A stretch of 64,000 nucleotides of DNA from JBCBDX01 sp039822005 (GTDB lineage: Bacteria; Pseudomonadota; Alphaproteobacteria; Rhizobiales; Rhizobiaceae): the NCBI GenBank assembly GCA_039822005.1, contig JBCBMZ010000002.1, positions 434,001 to 498,000 of the forward strand, given 5' to 3'. The notes under the pieces are model-generated. The model saw only the letters and a list, made by a program, of their open reading frames with translations. It was not told the DNA's origin and did no database searches. A program made the position numbers and the translations under genes. This document shows positions 24,077-34,024 of the stretch, in pieces (the first letter of the stretch is position 1; the number at the start of each line of letters is the position of its first letter).

Positions 24077-26131
24077 ATGTATCATTTGATCGTATTTCTC
24101 CCGCTTTTGGGTGCGCTGATTGCCGGGTTCGGCGGCCGCCACATCGGCGCCAAAGCGTGCGAGTACATCACGTCCGGCTTTTTGGTCATCGCTGCGATCC
24201 TGTCTTGGGTGGCATTCTTCCAGGTCGGCTATTCCGATGTTGAACCACGCACGGTGGAAGTACTGCGCTGGATCCAGTCGGGCAATCTGGATGTGTCGTG
24301 GGCATTCCGCATCGACACGCTCACAGTTGTCATGCTCGTGGTGGTCAACACTGTCTCGGCATTGGTGCACATTTATTCCATAGGATACATGCATCACGAT
24401 CCACACCGTCCGCGGTTTTTTGCCTACCTGTCGTTCTTCACCTTTTCCATGTTGATGCTGGTGACGTCCGACAATCTTGTTCAGATGTTCTTTGGCTGGG
24501 AAGGTGTGGGCGTCGCCTCCTATTTGCTGATTGGTTTCTGGTACAAAAAACCGTCGGCGAACAACGCCGCCATGAAAGCTTTCATCGTCAACCGGGTCGG
24601 TGACTTTGGCTACGCGCTCGGTATTTTCGGCGTCTTTGTGCTTTTTGGCTCGGTGAATTTCGATACAATTTTCGCCAATGCCGCCCAGTTCGCGCCGGTC
24701 GACATGATGCACACAGCAGCAACGTCGGCATCAGAAGGGGCAGCTGTTGTCGCGTCCGGTGCTGCTGAAGAAATCGTCCTGAACTTCTTGGGTTATGACC
24801 TAACCCGTGGCGGCGCGCTGACCATTGTCTGTCTCTTACTTTTCATGGGGGCGATGGGTAAATCCGCGCAGTTCCTGCTGCACACATGGCTACCGGACGC
24901 GATGGAAGGCCCAACCCCTGTTTCCGCGCTCATTCATGCCGCGACCATGGTGACCGCCGGTGTCTTTATGGTGGCGCGCATGTCGCCTATTTTCGAATTG
25001 TCAGTCGATGCGCTGACCATTGTCACCATTGTTGGCGCCATAACGGCTTTCTTTGCCGCTACGGTCGGGTTGGTGCAAAACGACATCAAGCGCGTTATCG
25101 CCTATTCGACCTGTTCGCAACTCGGTTACATGTTCGTGGCGCTAGGCATCGGCGCTTATGGCGCGGCCATCTTCCACCTGTTCACACACGCTTTTTTCAA
25201 GGCACTATTGTTCCTTGGTGCTGGCTCGGTCATCCACGCGGTAAGCGATGAGCAGGATATGCGCAAGATGGGCGGTCTGCGTACGCATATTCCGGCGACC
25301 TATTGGATGATGATCATTGGCACAGTCGCGTTGACGGGCCTCGGTATTCCCGGGACCATTATCGGCACCGCCGGTTTCTTCTCCAAAGACGCGATCATAG
25401 AAAGCGCCTTTGTGGCAACGAACCCTGCTGCCGGCTTTGCATTCGTCACGCTGGTTGTGGCGGCGCTGTTCACCAGCTTTTATTCATGGCGTCTGATTTT
25501 CATGACATTCCATGGGCGGCCCCGCGCCACTGCCGATGTGATGTCTCACATCCATGAATCACCACCGGTAATGCTCATTCCCCTATATGTGCTGGCAGCT
25601 GGTGCGCTTTTTGCAGGCGTGGCCTTCCATGAAGCTTTTGTCGGTCATGGCGAACATCACAACGGCTGGTTTAACGAGTTCTTCCGCACAGCGTTGTTTG
25701 TCGGCCCGGACAACAAGATCCTCGATACCTTCCACAAAGTGCCTTACTGGGTGAAATGGTCACCAGCCATCGTGATGGCCATTGGCTTTGTCGCAGCTTG
25801 GTATATGTACATTCGGCGCCCCGAATTCCCGGCTACCTTGGCGGCGCGGAACATTCACCTGTACAATTTCCTGTTGAACAAGTGGTACATCGACGAACTC
25901 TATGATTTTCTTTTCGTCAACCCGGCCAAGCGCCTAGGAACCTTCCTGTGGAAGCGTGGCGACGGATGGTTGATCGACGGATTTGGACCAAACGGTGTCG
26001 CCGCACGGGTTGCTGATTTGACGGCGAGGGCCACAAAAATGCAGTCCGGCTTTATCTATCACTACGCCTTCGCGATGATTATTGGTGTTGCAGCGCTTGT
26101 CACTTGGATCATGCTTGGAGGATCAATCTGA
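24077..26131 (+). CDS. nuoL: NADH-quinone oxidoreductase subunit L
   Basis: The 684-residue protein is the ND5-type antiporter-like subunit at the far end of the membrane arm. The proton-antiporter core holds W-E-G-V-G-V-A-S-Y-L-L-I-G-F-W, H-T-W-L-P-D-A-M-E-G-P-T-P-V-S-A-L-I-H-A and Y-S-T-C-S-Q-L-G-Y-M. The long lateral helix that braces the membrane arm is represented near the C-terminus. Its TGA overlaps the nuoM ATG (ATGA-type overlap by one base). Confidence 0.97.
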   Translation: MYHLIVFLPLLGALIAGFGGRHIGAKACEYITSGFLVIAAILSWVAFFQVGYSDVEPRTVEVLRWIQSGNLDVSWAFRIDTLTVVMLVVVNTVSALVHIYSIGYMHHDPHRPRFFAYLSFFTFSMLMLVTSDNLVQMFFGWEGVGVASYLLIGFWYKKPSANNAAMKAFIVNRVGDFGYALGIFGVFVLFGSVNFDTIFANAAQFAPVDMMHTAATSASEGAAVVASGAAEEIVLNFLGYDLTRGGALTIVCLLLFMGAMGKSAQFLLHTWLPDAMEGPTPVSALIHAATMVTAGVFMVARMSPIFELSVDALTIVTIVGAITAFFAATVGLVQNDIKRVIAYSTCSQLGYMFVALGIGAYGAAIFHLFTHAFFKALLFLGAGSVIHAVSDEQDMRKMGGLRTHIPATYWMMIIGTVALTGLGIPGTIIGTAGFFSKDAIIESAFVATNPAAGFAFVTLVVAALFTSFYSWRLIFMTFHGRPRATADVMSHIHESPPVMLIPLYVLAAGALFAGVAFHEAFVGHGEHHNGWFNEFFRTALFVGPDNKILDTFHKVPYWVKWSPAIVMAIGFVAAWYMYIRRPEFPATLAARNIHLYNFLLNKWYIDELYDFLFVNPAKRLGTFLWKRGDGWLIDGFGPNGVAARVADLTARATKMQSGFIYHYAFAMIIGVAALVTWIMLGGSI

Positions 26132-27648
26132 TGGCCGGCGTTCCTATCCTTTCGCTGATCACCTTCCTGCCTCTGGTCGGCTTGTTGGTTCTCCTCTTCA
26201 TCAACGAAGACAGCGAGATGGGCTTGAAGAACATCCGTATGGTCTCGTTGCTGACCACGGTCTTCACGTTCTTTATTTCACTGTCAATCTGGCTTGGCTT
26301 TGATTACTCCAATCCGGGCTTCCAGTTCGTAGAAGAAGCCGAATGGCTTGGCGGCGGGCTGACTTATCGGATGGGCGTCGACGGCATCTCCATGTTGTTC
26401 GTCATTCTGACAACGTTTCTCATGCCGTTCTGTATCTTGGCATCGTGGGAAACGATAACAAATCGCGTCAAAGAATACATGATTGCGTTTCTGCTTTTGG
26501 AGACACTGGTCATCGGCGTTTTTTGCGCGCTCGACATCGTCCTGTTCTATGTCTTCTTTGAAGCTGGCTTGGTTCCGATGTTCATCATCATCGGCGTATG
26601 GGGCGGGGCGCGTCGCGTTTACGCGTCATTCAAATTCTTCCTCTACACGTTGCTCGGCTCCGTATTGATGCTTCTTGCGATCATGGCGATGTATTGGGAA
26701 GCCGGGACAACATCGATCCCCGAACTTCTGGCCTATAATTTTCCGGCCGAAATGCAGTTCTGGCTGTGGCTGGCCTTTTTTGCGTCATTTGCCGTCAAGA
26801 TGCCGATGTGGCCGGTGCATACGTGGCTCCCCGATGCCCACGTGGAAGCGCCAACCGCGGGCTCCGTTATTCTGGCTGGTATCCTGTTGAAGCTCGGCGG
26901 CTATGGCTTCATTCGTTTCTCGATTGCCATGTTCCCCCTGGCATCTGCCGATCTGGCTTGGATTGTGTTCCTTCTGTCTGTCATTGCGATCATCTACACA
27001 TCGCTGGTGGCGATGATGCAAAGCGACATGAAAAAGCTGATCGCCTATTCATCGGTGGCGCATATGGGCTTTGTGACCATGGGTATCTTCGCCGCCAATG
27101 CGCAGGGTGTTGAAGGGGCCATCTACCAAATGCTCTCCCATGGCCTGATCTCGGGCGCGCTATTTCTTTGCGTGGGGGTCGTCTATGACCGCTTGCACAC
27201 GCGTGAAATCGCAGCCTATGGTGGATTGGTGCAAAACATGCCGGCCTATGCGCTTGTACTCATGATTTTCACCATGGCCAATGTGGGTTTGCCGGGCACA
27301 TCAGGTTTTGTCGGTGAATTTCTAACGCTCATCGGCCTGTTTCAGGTCAACACATGGTTTGCTGTGTTCGCAACGACCGGCGTGATCCTCTCTGCTGGCT
27401 ATGCGTTGTGGCTTTACCGCCGGATCATCTTCGGTGTTCTGGAAAAGGAAACACTCAAATCCATGATGGATTTGAACCTGCGCGAACGGGCCATGTTGAT
27501 GACGCTTGCTGTGCTAGTGGTCTATTTTGGTGTCTATCCGGCGCCGGTTCTGGATGTAGTCGGGCCGAGCGTGGCCGCCCTGTTAAACGATTATCAAGCG
27601 GCGCTTGAGGCCGCACAGGCGACCAGTCTGGCCGCCACGGTCGAGTGA
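26131..27648 (+). CDS. nuoM: NADH-quinone oxidoreductase subunit M
   Basis: The 505-residue protein is the ND4-type antiporter-like subunit. It has the conserved F-F-E-A-G-L-V-P-M-F with its key glutamate, H-T-W-L-P-D-A-H-V-E-A-P-T-A-G-S-V and Y-S-S-V-A-H-M-G. I chose ATG 26131, which overlaps the nuoL stop and follows TTGGAGG; an upstream TTG at 26104 lies within nuoL. About 14 hydrophobic segments are present. Confidence 0.97.
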   Translation: MAGVPILSLITFLPLVGLLVLLFINEDSEMGLKNIRMVSLLTTVFTFFISLSIWLGFDYSNPGFQFVEEAEWLGGGLTYRMGVDGISMLFVILTTFLMPFCILASWETITNRVKEYMIAFLLLETLVIGVFCALDIVLFYVFFEAGLVPMFIIIGVWGGARRVYASFKFFLYTLLGSVLMLLAIMAMYWEAGTTSIPELLAYNFPAEMQFWLWLAFFASFAVKMPMWPVHTWLPDAHVEAPTAGSVILAGILLKLGGYGFIRFSIAMFPLASADLAWIVFLLSVIAIIYTSLVAMMQSDMKKLIAYSSVAHMGFVTMGIFAANAQGVEGAIYQMLSHGLISGALFLCVGVVYDRLHTREIAAYGGLVQNMPAYALVLMIFTMANVGLPGTSGFVGEFLTLIGLFQVNTWFAVFATTGVILSAGYALWLYRRIIFGVLEKETLKSMMDLNLRERAMLMTLAVLVVYFGVYPAPVLDVVGPSVAALLNDYQAALEAAQATSLAATVE

Positions 27649-27659
27649 TTGAGACAAAA

Positions 27660-29108
27660 ATGACCCCTGAAGAACTATCATCAAGCCTCATCATTATTGT
27701 TCCCGAGCTTATGCTGGCGGTGGGCGCAATGGTACTGTTGATGATCGGTGTCTTCGCCAACAAAGAGCGGGCCAATTCGCTGGTCACATCGCTCACAGTC
27801 GCGCTGTTGATTGCGACATTGGCATGGATGGTTCTGTTTGATCAGCGCGGCGAGGCGTTTAACGGCGCCTATGTCCATGATGCGTTCGCCTTCTTCATGA
27901 AGGTGCTGACCATCGTCGGCTCCGTGATTGCATTGATCATGTCTGTGGGCTTTGCCCGTGAAGAAAAATTCGACCGTTTCGAGTTCCCCGTTCTGATCGT
28001 CCTGTCGACGCTTGGTATGCTGCTGATGATTTCGGCAAACAGCCTGTTGACGCTTTATATGGGCCTGGAACTGCAATCTTTGGCCCTGTACGTCATCGCT
28101 GCCATCAACCGCGACAGCGGCCGTTCCACTGAAGCGGGCCTGAAGTATTTCATGCTGGGCGCGCTGTCGTCCGGCATGATGTTGTATGGCATTTCACTCA
28201 TTTATGGTTTCACGGGCACCATAGACTTTGCTCAGATTGCCACAGCCGTTGCCGGGCAGGACGAAAGGTCGTTGGGACTTTTGTTCGGACTTGTGTTTCT
28301 GCTGGCGGGTCTTGCATTCAAGATTTCTGCGGTGCCGTTCCACATGTGGACGCCCGATGTTTATGAGGGCGCGCCGACGCCGGTGACCGCCTTTTTTGCT
28401 GCAGCGCCGAAAATGGCGGCCATGGCGATGCTGGTTCGTGTCGTGGTTGACGCTTTTGGACCGGCCACTGCCGATTGGCAACAAATCATCGTCTTTATCG
28501 CCATCGCATCGATGCTTCTGGGTTCGGTTGCAGCCATCGGCCAGGGCAATATCAAACGCCTAATGGCTTATTCATCAATCGGACACATGGGTTATGCACT
28601 GGTGGGTCTGGCCGCCGGCACGGTTCAGGGCGTTCAGGGCGTGGCGATTTACATGGCCATCTATCTGGTAATGACGCTTGGTACATTTGCCTTCATTCTG
28701 GCGATGCGTCGCAAAGATGAGGGCAATGTGGAGCAGATTGATGATCTGGCTGGCTTTGCCAGCAATAACACGTTGATGGCAGCCATCTTAACCGCGTTGA
28801 TGTTCTCGCTGGCTGGCATTCCACCTTTCGCTGGATTCTGGGCAAAATGGTACGTTTTCTTGGCAGCGGTTGAGGCTGGCCTTTGGCCGCTGGCGATTAT
28901 CGGTGTGTTGGCATCGGTTATCGGTGCGTTTTACTACCTGCGGATCGTCAAGATCATGTGGTTTGACGAGCCGGTCGGCCGCTTCGTTCCCACAGCCAAT
29001 GAACTTCGATTGGTCATGGTGGCATCTGGCATATTCGTGATCGGCTATATCATCTTCGGCGCGCCTTTGGCTGTTTACGCGGAAGCGGCCGCGCAGACCT
29101 TTTTCTGA
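27660..29108 (+). CDS. nuoN: NADH-quinone oxidoreductase subunit N
   Basis: The 482-residue protein is the ND2-type antiporter-like subunit and the last nuo gene. Typical segments are Y-M-G-L-E-L-Q-S-L-A-L-Y-V with the key glutamate, H-M-W-T-P-D-V-Y-E-G-A-P-T-P-V-T-A-F-F and Y-S-S-I-G-H-M-G-Y-A-L. ATG 27660 was chosen; a GTG at 27645 overlapping the end of nuoM is an alternative giving 487 residues. birA follows after eight bases. Confidence 0.96.
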   Translation: MTPEELSSSLIIIVPELMLAVGAMVLLMIGVFANKERANSLVTSLTVALLIATLAWMVLFDQRGEAFNGAYVHDAFAFFMKVLTIVGSVIALIMSVGFAREEKFDRFEFPVLIVLSTLGMLLMISANSLLTLYMGLELQSLALYVIAAINRDSGRSTEAGLKYFMLGALSSGMMLYGISLIYGFTGTIDFAQIATAVAGQDERSLGLLFGLVFLLAGLAFKISAVPFHMWTPDVYEGAPTPVTAFFAAAPKMAAMAMLVRVVVDAFGPATADWQQIIVFIAIASMLLGSVAAIGQGNIKRLMAYSSIGHMGYALVGLAAGTVQGVQGVAIYMAIYLVMTLGTFAFILAMRRKDEGNVEQIDDLAGFASNNTLMAAILTALMFSLAGIPPFAGFWAKWYVFLAAVEAGLWPLAIIGVLASVIGAFYYLRIVKIMWFDEPVGRFVPTANELRLVMVASGIFVIGYIIFGAPLAVYAEAAAQTFF

Positions 29109-29116
29109 TAGGTTAC

Positions 29117-29887
29117 GTGCAAAATTTCTCCTTCCATCCATTGCCAATCTTGCCAGGGTGGATGAGTGCGCATGTCGATGCGGTAGGTTCCACCAATGCC
29201 GAACTGGCCCTGTTCTTCAGCGCAAAGGGAGCAGCCGCCAACCGACACTGGGTGACGGCAGGTGAACAAACCCTGGGTCGGGCCAGGCGTGAACGCAATT
29301 GGGTTTCGCCACCGGGCAATCTTTACGCGTCGCTGTGTCTGGATGTGACGGGTGTCCCAGACGAAAACCTCGCCATTATGCCTTTGGCGATCGGGACAGC
29401 TGTCCAAAAATGTGTCGCGGCTTTGACCAGTGGCAATACGCATCTGAAATGGCCAAACGATGTGCTGATTGACAACGCAAAATGTTGCGGCCTGTTGCTT
29501 GAACGGCATGTACACGCTGCCAGCGGCGCGTCCGGCCTGATCGTGGGGATTGGGTTAAATGTGGTCAGCCATCCGGCAGACACGCCCTATCCGGCGACGC
29601 ATCTGAAAGAGCACGGTTATACCGGTGACTTGGTCACGGTATTTTACAATCTGGCCATCAATGCCGACGAGGTCGTTCGGGATTTAGGGTCTCCGGGTTT
29701 TGTGTCCAAAGTCCGCCGCCAATGGATCTCGGCCGCGAAAGGGATTGGGGGGCCCATTGCGGTTCATCTTGCCAATGAAACCATGAGCGGCATATTTGAT
29801 ACATTGGATGACCAAGGGCGTTTGCAACTGCGGTTGGCGGACGGCGCGATAAAAACGATCACAGCCGGCGATGTGTTTTTCAACTGA
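29117..29887 (+). CDS. birA: Biotin--[acetyl-CoA-carboxylase] ligase
   Basis: The 256-residue protein attaches biotin to the carrier subunit of acetyl-CoA carboxylase and related enzymes via biotinyl-5'-AMP. Motifs include G-R-A-R-R-E-R-N-W-V-S-P-P-G-N-L-Y (adenylate loop and binding), K-W-P-N-D-V-L-I-D with the key lysine, and C-G-L-L-L-E. There is no N-terminal DNA-binding domain, so it is the non-repressor type. Translation starts at GTG 29117. Placement between nuoN and RNase J is typical of Hyphomicrobiales. Confidence 0.94.
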   Translation: MQNFSFHPLPILPGWMSAHVDAVGSTNAELALFFSAKGAAANRHWVTAGEQTLGRARRERNWVSPPGNLYASLCLDVTGVPDENLAIMPLAIGTAVQKCVAALTSGNTHLKWPNDVLIDNAKCCGLLLERHVHAASGASGLIVGIGLNVVSHPADTPYPATHLKEHGYTGDLVTVFYNLAINADEVVRDLGSPGFVSKVRRQWISAAKGIGGPIAVHLANETMSGIFDTLDDQGRLQLRLADGAIKTITAGDVFFN

Positions 29888-29907
29888 TCGCCAATTAAGG
29901 AAAATGA

Positions 29908-31578
29908 ATGTCTGAGTTCCTGTTCGCGCCTTTGGGTGGTGTCGGCGAAATCGGTATGAACCTGGCGCTTTATGGCTATGGTCCGGCTGACAAACGCCAA
30001 TGGCTGATCATTGACTGCGGGGTTACCTTTCCGGGGCCCGATCTGCCCGGGGTCGATCTTGTTCTGCCGGATATTTCGTTTCTTGAACACAACCGCGATA
30101 GTCTCGTTGGGATCGTCATTACACACGCCCACGAAGACCATTATGGCGCTTTGCTCGCGCTTTACCCGCGGCTGTCATCCGATGCTTCGCTGCCCGTCTA
30201 CATGACACCATTTGCGGCGGGCATGCTGGAATCAAAAGCCCAAGGCGAACGTGGTACGGGCATGGTGCCCGTCCAAATTTTTGGTGCGGGTTCGCAATTT
30301 TCGCTTGGTCCCTTCGATATTGAAGCTGTCAATGTGACCCATTCCATTCCCGAACCTGTTTCTCTTGCCATTCGGACGCCGCTGGGGACAGCGCTTCACA
30401 CCGGTGACTGGAAAAACGATCCAGCTCCCGCCATGGGCGGACTGACCGATGCCGATGCCTTTCGTGCGCTTGGTGATAAGGGTTTGCTGGCGCTGATCTG
30501 CGATTCAACCAACGCGATGCGCGAGGGAATTTCACCCTCTGAAGTTGATGTTTCAAAAGGTTTGGAGGAAGTGATTTCGAACGCCACGGGTCGTGTCGCA
30601 GTCACCACTTTTTCATCCAATGTCGGGCGAATTCGCTCGATCGCATTAGCCGCCCAGGCAGTTGGGCGCCGAACCTTGCTATTGGGCCGATCAATGAAAC
30701 GGGTTGTCGATGTGGCAACCGAACTTGGATATATGGACGGTGTCGAGGACTTCCTGTCAGAAGATGAGTTCGGCTATATTGCACGTGACAAGGTCGTGGT
30801 GATCCTCACCGGATCACAAGGCGAGCCGCGGGCGGCGTTGGCAAAGCTGGGACGGGACGAGATGCGCGATGTGACGCTTACCGCCGGCGACACGGTTGTC
30901 TATTCCTCGCGTACGATCCCCGGCAACGAAAAGGCCATCCTTGAAACGAAAAACCGCCTGATTGACATGGGTATCGAGGTGATCGAGGACAGCGACGCGT
31001 TGGTTCACGTCTCCGGTCATCCGCGTCGGGCCGAACTGCGCGAAATGTATCAGTGGACGCGACCGAAAATCGGTATTCCCGTCCATGGTGAGGCAGCGCA
31101 CCTGTCCGCGCATGCCAAATTGATGCGTGAAGGGCAGATCACCGATGTCATGGATGCACGCAATGGTGATTTGGTCAAACTGGCACCGGGTGCGCCTGAG
31201 ATCATCGGTGACGTGCCACATGGTCAGATTTTCAAAGATGGCAGTGTTATTGGCGACGAGACGCAAACCGGTGTTGCCGAGCGCCGACGATTATCTTTTG
31301 CCGGGCATGTTGCGGTATCAATTGTGCTCGACAAGAACTTGGAAATCGCCACAGAGCCGCAGGTCGTGGCAATCGGACTACCGCTCAAGGATGAGCGGGG
31401 CGAGGACTTTGAAGATCAGATTTACGAAGCGGTGGTCGGCGCAGTGGAGAGCATGCCGCGCGCCCGGCGCAAGGACTTGGATTTGGTTGAAGACGGCGTA
31501 TCGCGTGCGGTGCGCGCAAAAGCGCGTGATATGTGGGGCAAAAAGCCGCTGACAACAATTATGGTCGATCGGGTATAG
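29908..31578 (+). CDS. rnj: Ribonuclease J
   Basis: The 556-residue metallo-beta-lactamase-fold enzyme has 5'-exonuclease and endonuclease activity and matures rRNA and mRNA in alphaproteobacteria. The zinc motif T-H-A-H-E-D-H-Y-G is clear, and the beta-CASP features include H-V-S-G-H-P-R-R and the T-R-P-K-I-G-I-P-V-H-G-E motif. ATG 29908 follows AAGGAAAATGA. It lies in the conserved block birA-rnj-mce-DUF1467-proS. Confidence 0.95.
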   Translation: MSEFLFAPLGGVGEIGMNLALYGYGPADKRQWLIIDCGVTFPGPDLPGVDLVLPDISFLEHNRDSLVGIVITHAHEDHYGALLALYPRLSSDASLPVYMTPFAAGMLESKAQGERGTGMVPVQIFGAGSQFSLGPFDIEAVNVTHSIPEPVSLAIRTPLGTALHTGDWKNDPAPAMGGLTDADAFRALGDKGLLALICDSTNAMREGISPSEVDVSKGLEEVISNATGRVAVTTFSSNVGRIRSIALAAQAVGRRTLLLGRSMKRVVDVATELGYMDGVEDFLSEDEFGYIARDKVVVILTGSQGEPRAALAKLGRDEMRDVTLTAGDTVVYSSRTIPGNEKAILETKNRLIDMGIEVIEDSDALVHVSGHPRRAELREMYQWTRPKIGIPVHGEAAHLSAHAKLMREGQITDVMDARNGDLVKLAPGAPEIIGDVPHGQIFKDGSVIGDETQTGVAERRRLSFAGHVAVSIVLDKNLEIATEPQVVAIGLPLKDERGEDFEDQIYEAVVGAVESMPRARRKDLDLVEDGVSRAVRAKARDMWGKKPLTTIMVDRV

Positions 31579-31586
31579 GGAGCGCC

Positions 31587-31991
31587 ATGTTAGGACGTCT
31601 TAATCATGTGGCTTTGGCCGTGCCGGATCTTGTGGCAGCCAGTCGCACATATGCTAATTTGCTCGGCGCAAGCGTTTCGGAGCCGCGGCAACTACCCGAA
31701 CACGGCGTGACCGTGGCGTTTGTCAACGTGGCGAACACCAAGACGGAGTTACTTGAGCCGTTGGGCGAGCAATCGCCGATTGCCGCTTTTTTGGAAAAGA
31801 ACCCGTCGGGCGGCATGCATCACATGTGCTATGAGGTCGACGACATCATTGCCGCGCGCGACCACCTTATGGAAAAAGGCGCGCGCGTGCTCGGTGACGG
31901 CGAACCAAAGATTGGGGCACATGGCAAGCCTGTACTTTTCCTTCACCCCAAAGACTTCGATGGAACGCTCATCGAACTAGAGCAGGTATAA
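31587..31991 (+). CDS. mce: Methylmalonyl-CoA epimerase
   Basis: The 134-residue glyoxalase-fold enzyme interconverts the R and S forms of methylmalonyl-CoA in propionate breakdown. The start is M-L-G-R-L-N-H-V-A-L-A-V-P-D with the first metal histidine; further ligands lie in M-H-H-M-C-Y-E-V and the final G-T-L-I-E-L-E. ATG 31587 follows AGGGAGC. The open frame extends upstream into the RNase J gene without a real start. Confidence 0.93.
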   Translation: MLGRLNHVALAVPDLVAASRTYANLLGASVSEPRQLPEHGVTVAFVNVANTKTELLEPLGEQSPIAAFLEKNPSGGMHHMCYEVDDIIAARDHLMEKGARVLGDGEPKIGAHGKPVLFLHPKDFDGTLIELEQV

Positions 31992-31997
31992 TTAGCG

Positions 31998-32273
31998 ATG
32001 GGATGGCTTTCCGCCTTTGCAATATATTTCATCATTTGGTGGGTGACCCTCTTCACCGTCCTGCCGCTTGGCGTGCGCAGTCAGGCCGAGGACAGTGATG
32101 TCATATTGGGCACCGAATCGGGAGCGCCGATTAATCCGCGCCTCGGTTTGAAGCTGTTGCTGACGACGGGAATAGCGTTTCTGGTCTTTTGCGTCTTTTA
32201 TTGGCTGACCGTCATTAATGGCTGGGGCGTGATGGATATCCCGAGTATCGTGCCCGACGATCCCGGGGCCTGA
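31998..32273 (+). CDS. DUF1467 family membrane protein
   Basis: The 91-residue product has two transmembrane helices (about 5-25 and 52-75) joined by a loop that reads P-L-G-V-R-S-Q. This matches the small DUF1467 family found in alphaproteobacteria, usually between mce and proS as here. Function is unknown. It begins six bases after mce and is very probably co-transcribed with it. Confidence 0.88.
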   Translation: MGWLSAFAIYFIIWWVTLFTVLPLGVRSQAEDSDVILGTESGAPINPRLGLKLLLTTGIAFLVFCVFYWLTVINGWGVMDIPSIVPDDPGA

Positions 32274-32689
32274 CCTTACTACTTGAACTACTTGAGCTGC
32301 CGATTTTTGAGCGAAAAACCACAAAAAAGAAATGGCAGGATTTGCATCCTGCCATTTCACGACGGGCTGATTTTACTCTCCAACCGCAAAGGAGAGGCGG
32401 CCGCCCTAAAGCGCCGCAAAATCAATATCCTCCCAAGACTTTGACCCGTCATGGCGTTATATTGCCTAAACAATCTAACGTCGCCGAAACGTTAGCGCTC
32501 TGTCACACTCTTGTCACTATCAATTATGTGCTGCACTGCAAAAAAATGCTTTAATATACGTTGCTTAGACCACATGATTAAAGCGATTGGCCATGCCAAT
32601 AAGGTGCTTCACTTCCCCATTCAGCCCATTTAAGTGATAGCCATGCTTGGCGGCGAATCTTGCCGCCTCTAACCGGCTTTTGGAAAACC
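32274..32689. other. Intergenic region upstream of proS
   Basis: Besides the hairpin at 32329-32356 and a TGC-rich TGCTGCACTGCA at 32529-32540, nothing is supported in these 416 bases. A proS promoter is expected in the right half. Short frames here lack ribosome-binding sites. Confidence 0.4.
32329..32356. terminator. Perfect 12-bp hairpin after DUF1467
   Basis: AAATGGCAGGAT pairs perfectly with ATCCTGCCATTT around TTGC. It can end the birA-DUF1467 transcript, although the T-run is longer on the minus strand (TTTCTTTTTTG), where no gene is seen. Confidence 0.7.
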
Positions 32690-34024
32690 ATGCGTCTGTC
32701 GAAATTTTTCCTCCCGATTCTAAAAGAGAATCCAAAAGAAGCGGAGATTGTATCGCACCGCTTGATGCTACGCGCGGGTATGATCCGCCAGCAAGCGGCA
32801 GGTATTTATGCCTGGTTGCCGCTTGGGAAGAAGGTGCTTGAAAAGATCAACGATATCATCCGCGATGAGCAAAACCGGGCAGGGGCCGTTGAGATCCTGA
32901 TGCCGACGATCCAGTCCGCCGACTTGTGGCGCGAGAGCGGTCGCTATGATGATTATGGAAAAGAGATGCTGCGCATCGTTGATCGCCATGAGCGTGATCT
33001 TCTTTTCGGGCCCACTAACGAAGAAATGGTGACGGATATTTTCCGCTCCTATGTCAAGTCCTACAAGGACCTTCCGCTCAACCTCTACCATATACAATGG
33101 AAGTTCCGCGACGAGGTACGCCCGCGCTTTGGCGTGATGCGTGGCCGTGAGTTCTTGATGAAAGACGCCTATTCATTTGATATCAATTATGAGGGCGCGC
33201 GCGCTGCCTATAACCGCATGTTTGTTGCTTACCTGCGCACTTTTGAGCGCCTGGGTCTCAAAGCCATCCCGATGCGGGCGGACACGGGCCCCATCGGGGG
33301 TGATCTGAGCCACGAGTTTATTATCCTGGCCGACACCGGGGAGTCAGAGGTGTTTTGTGATCGCAGCTACCTCGATATGACGGTGCCGTCGGAGGATTTG
33401 GATTTTGACGATCACGCGACAATTGCCGACATGGTGTCCAAATGGACAACACCTTACGCGGCGACCGATGAAATGCACGAAGAGGCCCAGTGGGCTGAAC
33501 TGCCAGAAGCGTCGCAGCTGTCTGCGCGCGGTATTGAAGTGGGTCACATCTTCCACTTTGGTACGAAATACTCGGAAGCCATGGGCGCCAAAGTGATGGG
33601 CCCGGATGGTAAAGAGGTCGCGGTTTCAATGGGCTCCTACGGGATCGGCCCGTCCCGCTTGGTGGCAGGGATTATTGAGGCTTTCCATGATGATGATGGC
33701 ATCATCTGGCCACAAAGCGTTGCTCCATTCGGCGCCGTGATCATCAATATGAAAACGGGCGATGCCGATTGTGACGATTGGAGCCAGCGGGCCTATGAAG
33801 GGCTCGTAAGGGCAGGGGTTGACCCATTGCTTGATGATACCGATCAGCGCGCTGGTGCGAAGTTTGCGACTGCCGATCTAATTGGCGCACCATGGCAATT
33901 GGTTGTGGGGCCGCGCGGCGTCAAGAACGGAATGGTTGAAGTGAAAATGCGGGCAACGGGCGAAAAAATGGAACTGTCGCTGGACGACGCGCTAGGCAAA
34001 ATTGCCGCGGCCTATGGTGACTGA
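32690..34024 (+). CDS. proS: Prolyl-tRNA synthetase (short alphaproteobacterial type)
   Basis: The 444-residue class II enzyme charges tRNA-Pro. The start M-R-L-S-K-F-F at ATG 32690 was chosen; ten extra upstream codons are open but unsupported. Class II motifs are visible: motif 2 around W-K-F-R-D-E-V-R-P-R-F-G-V-M-R-G-R-E-F and motif 3 around G-S-Y-G-I-G-P-S-R. The editing domain found between motifs 2 and 3 in E. coli is missing, as is normal for the short type. The C-terminal anticodon-binding domain is intact. Confidence 0.96.
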   Translation: MRLSKFFLPILKENPKEAEIVSHRLMLRAGMIRQQAAGIYAWLPLGKKVLEKINDIIRDEQNRAGAVEILMPTIQSADLWRESGRYDDYGKEMLRIVDRHERDLLFGPTNEEMVTDIFRSYVKSYKDLPLNLYHIQWKFRDEVRPRFGVMRGREFLMKDAYSFDINYEGARAAYNRMFVAYLRTFERLGLKAIPMRADTGPIGGDLSHEFIILADTGESEVFCDRSYLDMTVPSEDLDFDDHATIADMVSKWTTPYAATDEMHEEAQWAELPEASQLSARGIEVGHIFHFGTKYSEAMGAKVMGPDGKEVAVSMGSYGIGPSRLVAGIIEAFHDDDGIIWPQSVAPFGAVIINMKTGDADCDDWSQRAYEGLVRAGVDPLLDDTDQRAGAKFATADLIGAPWQLVVGPRGVKNGMVEVKMRATGEKMELSLDDALGKIAAAYGD

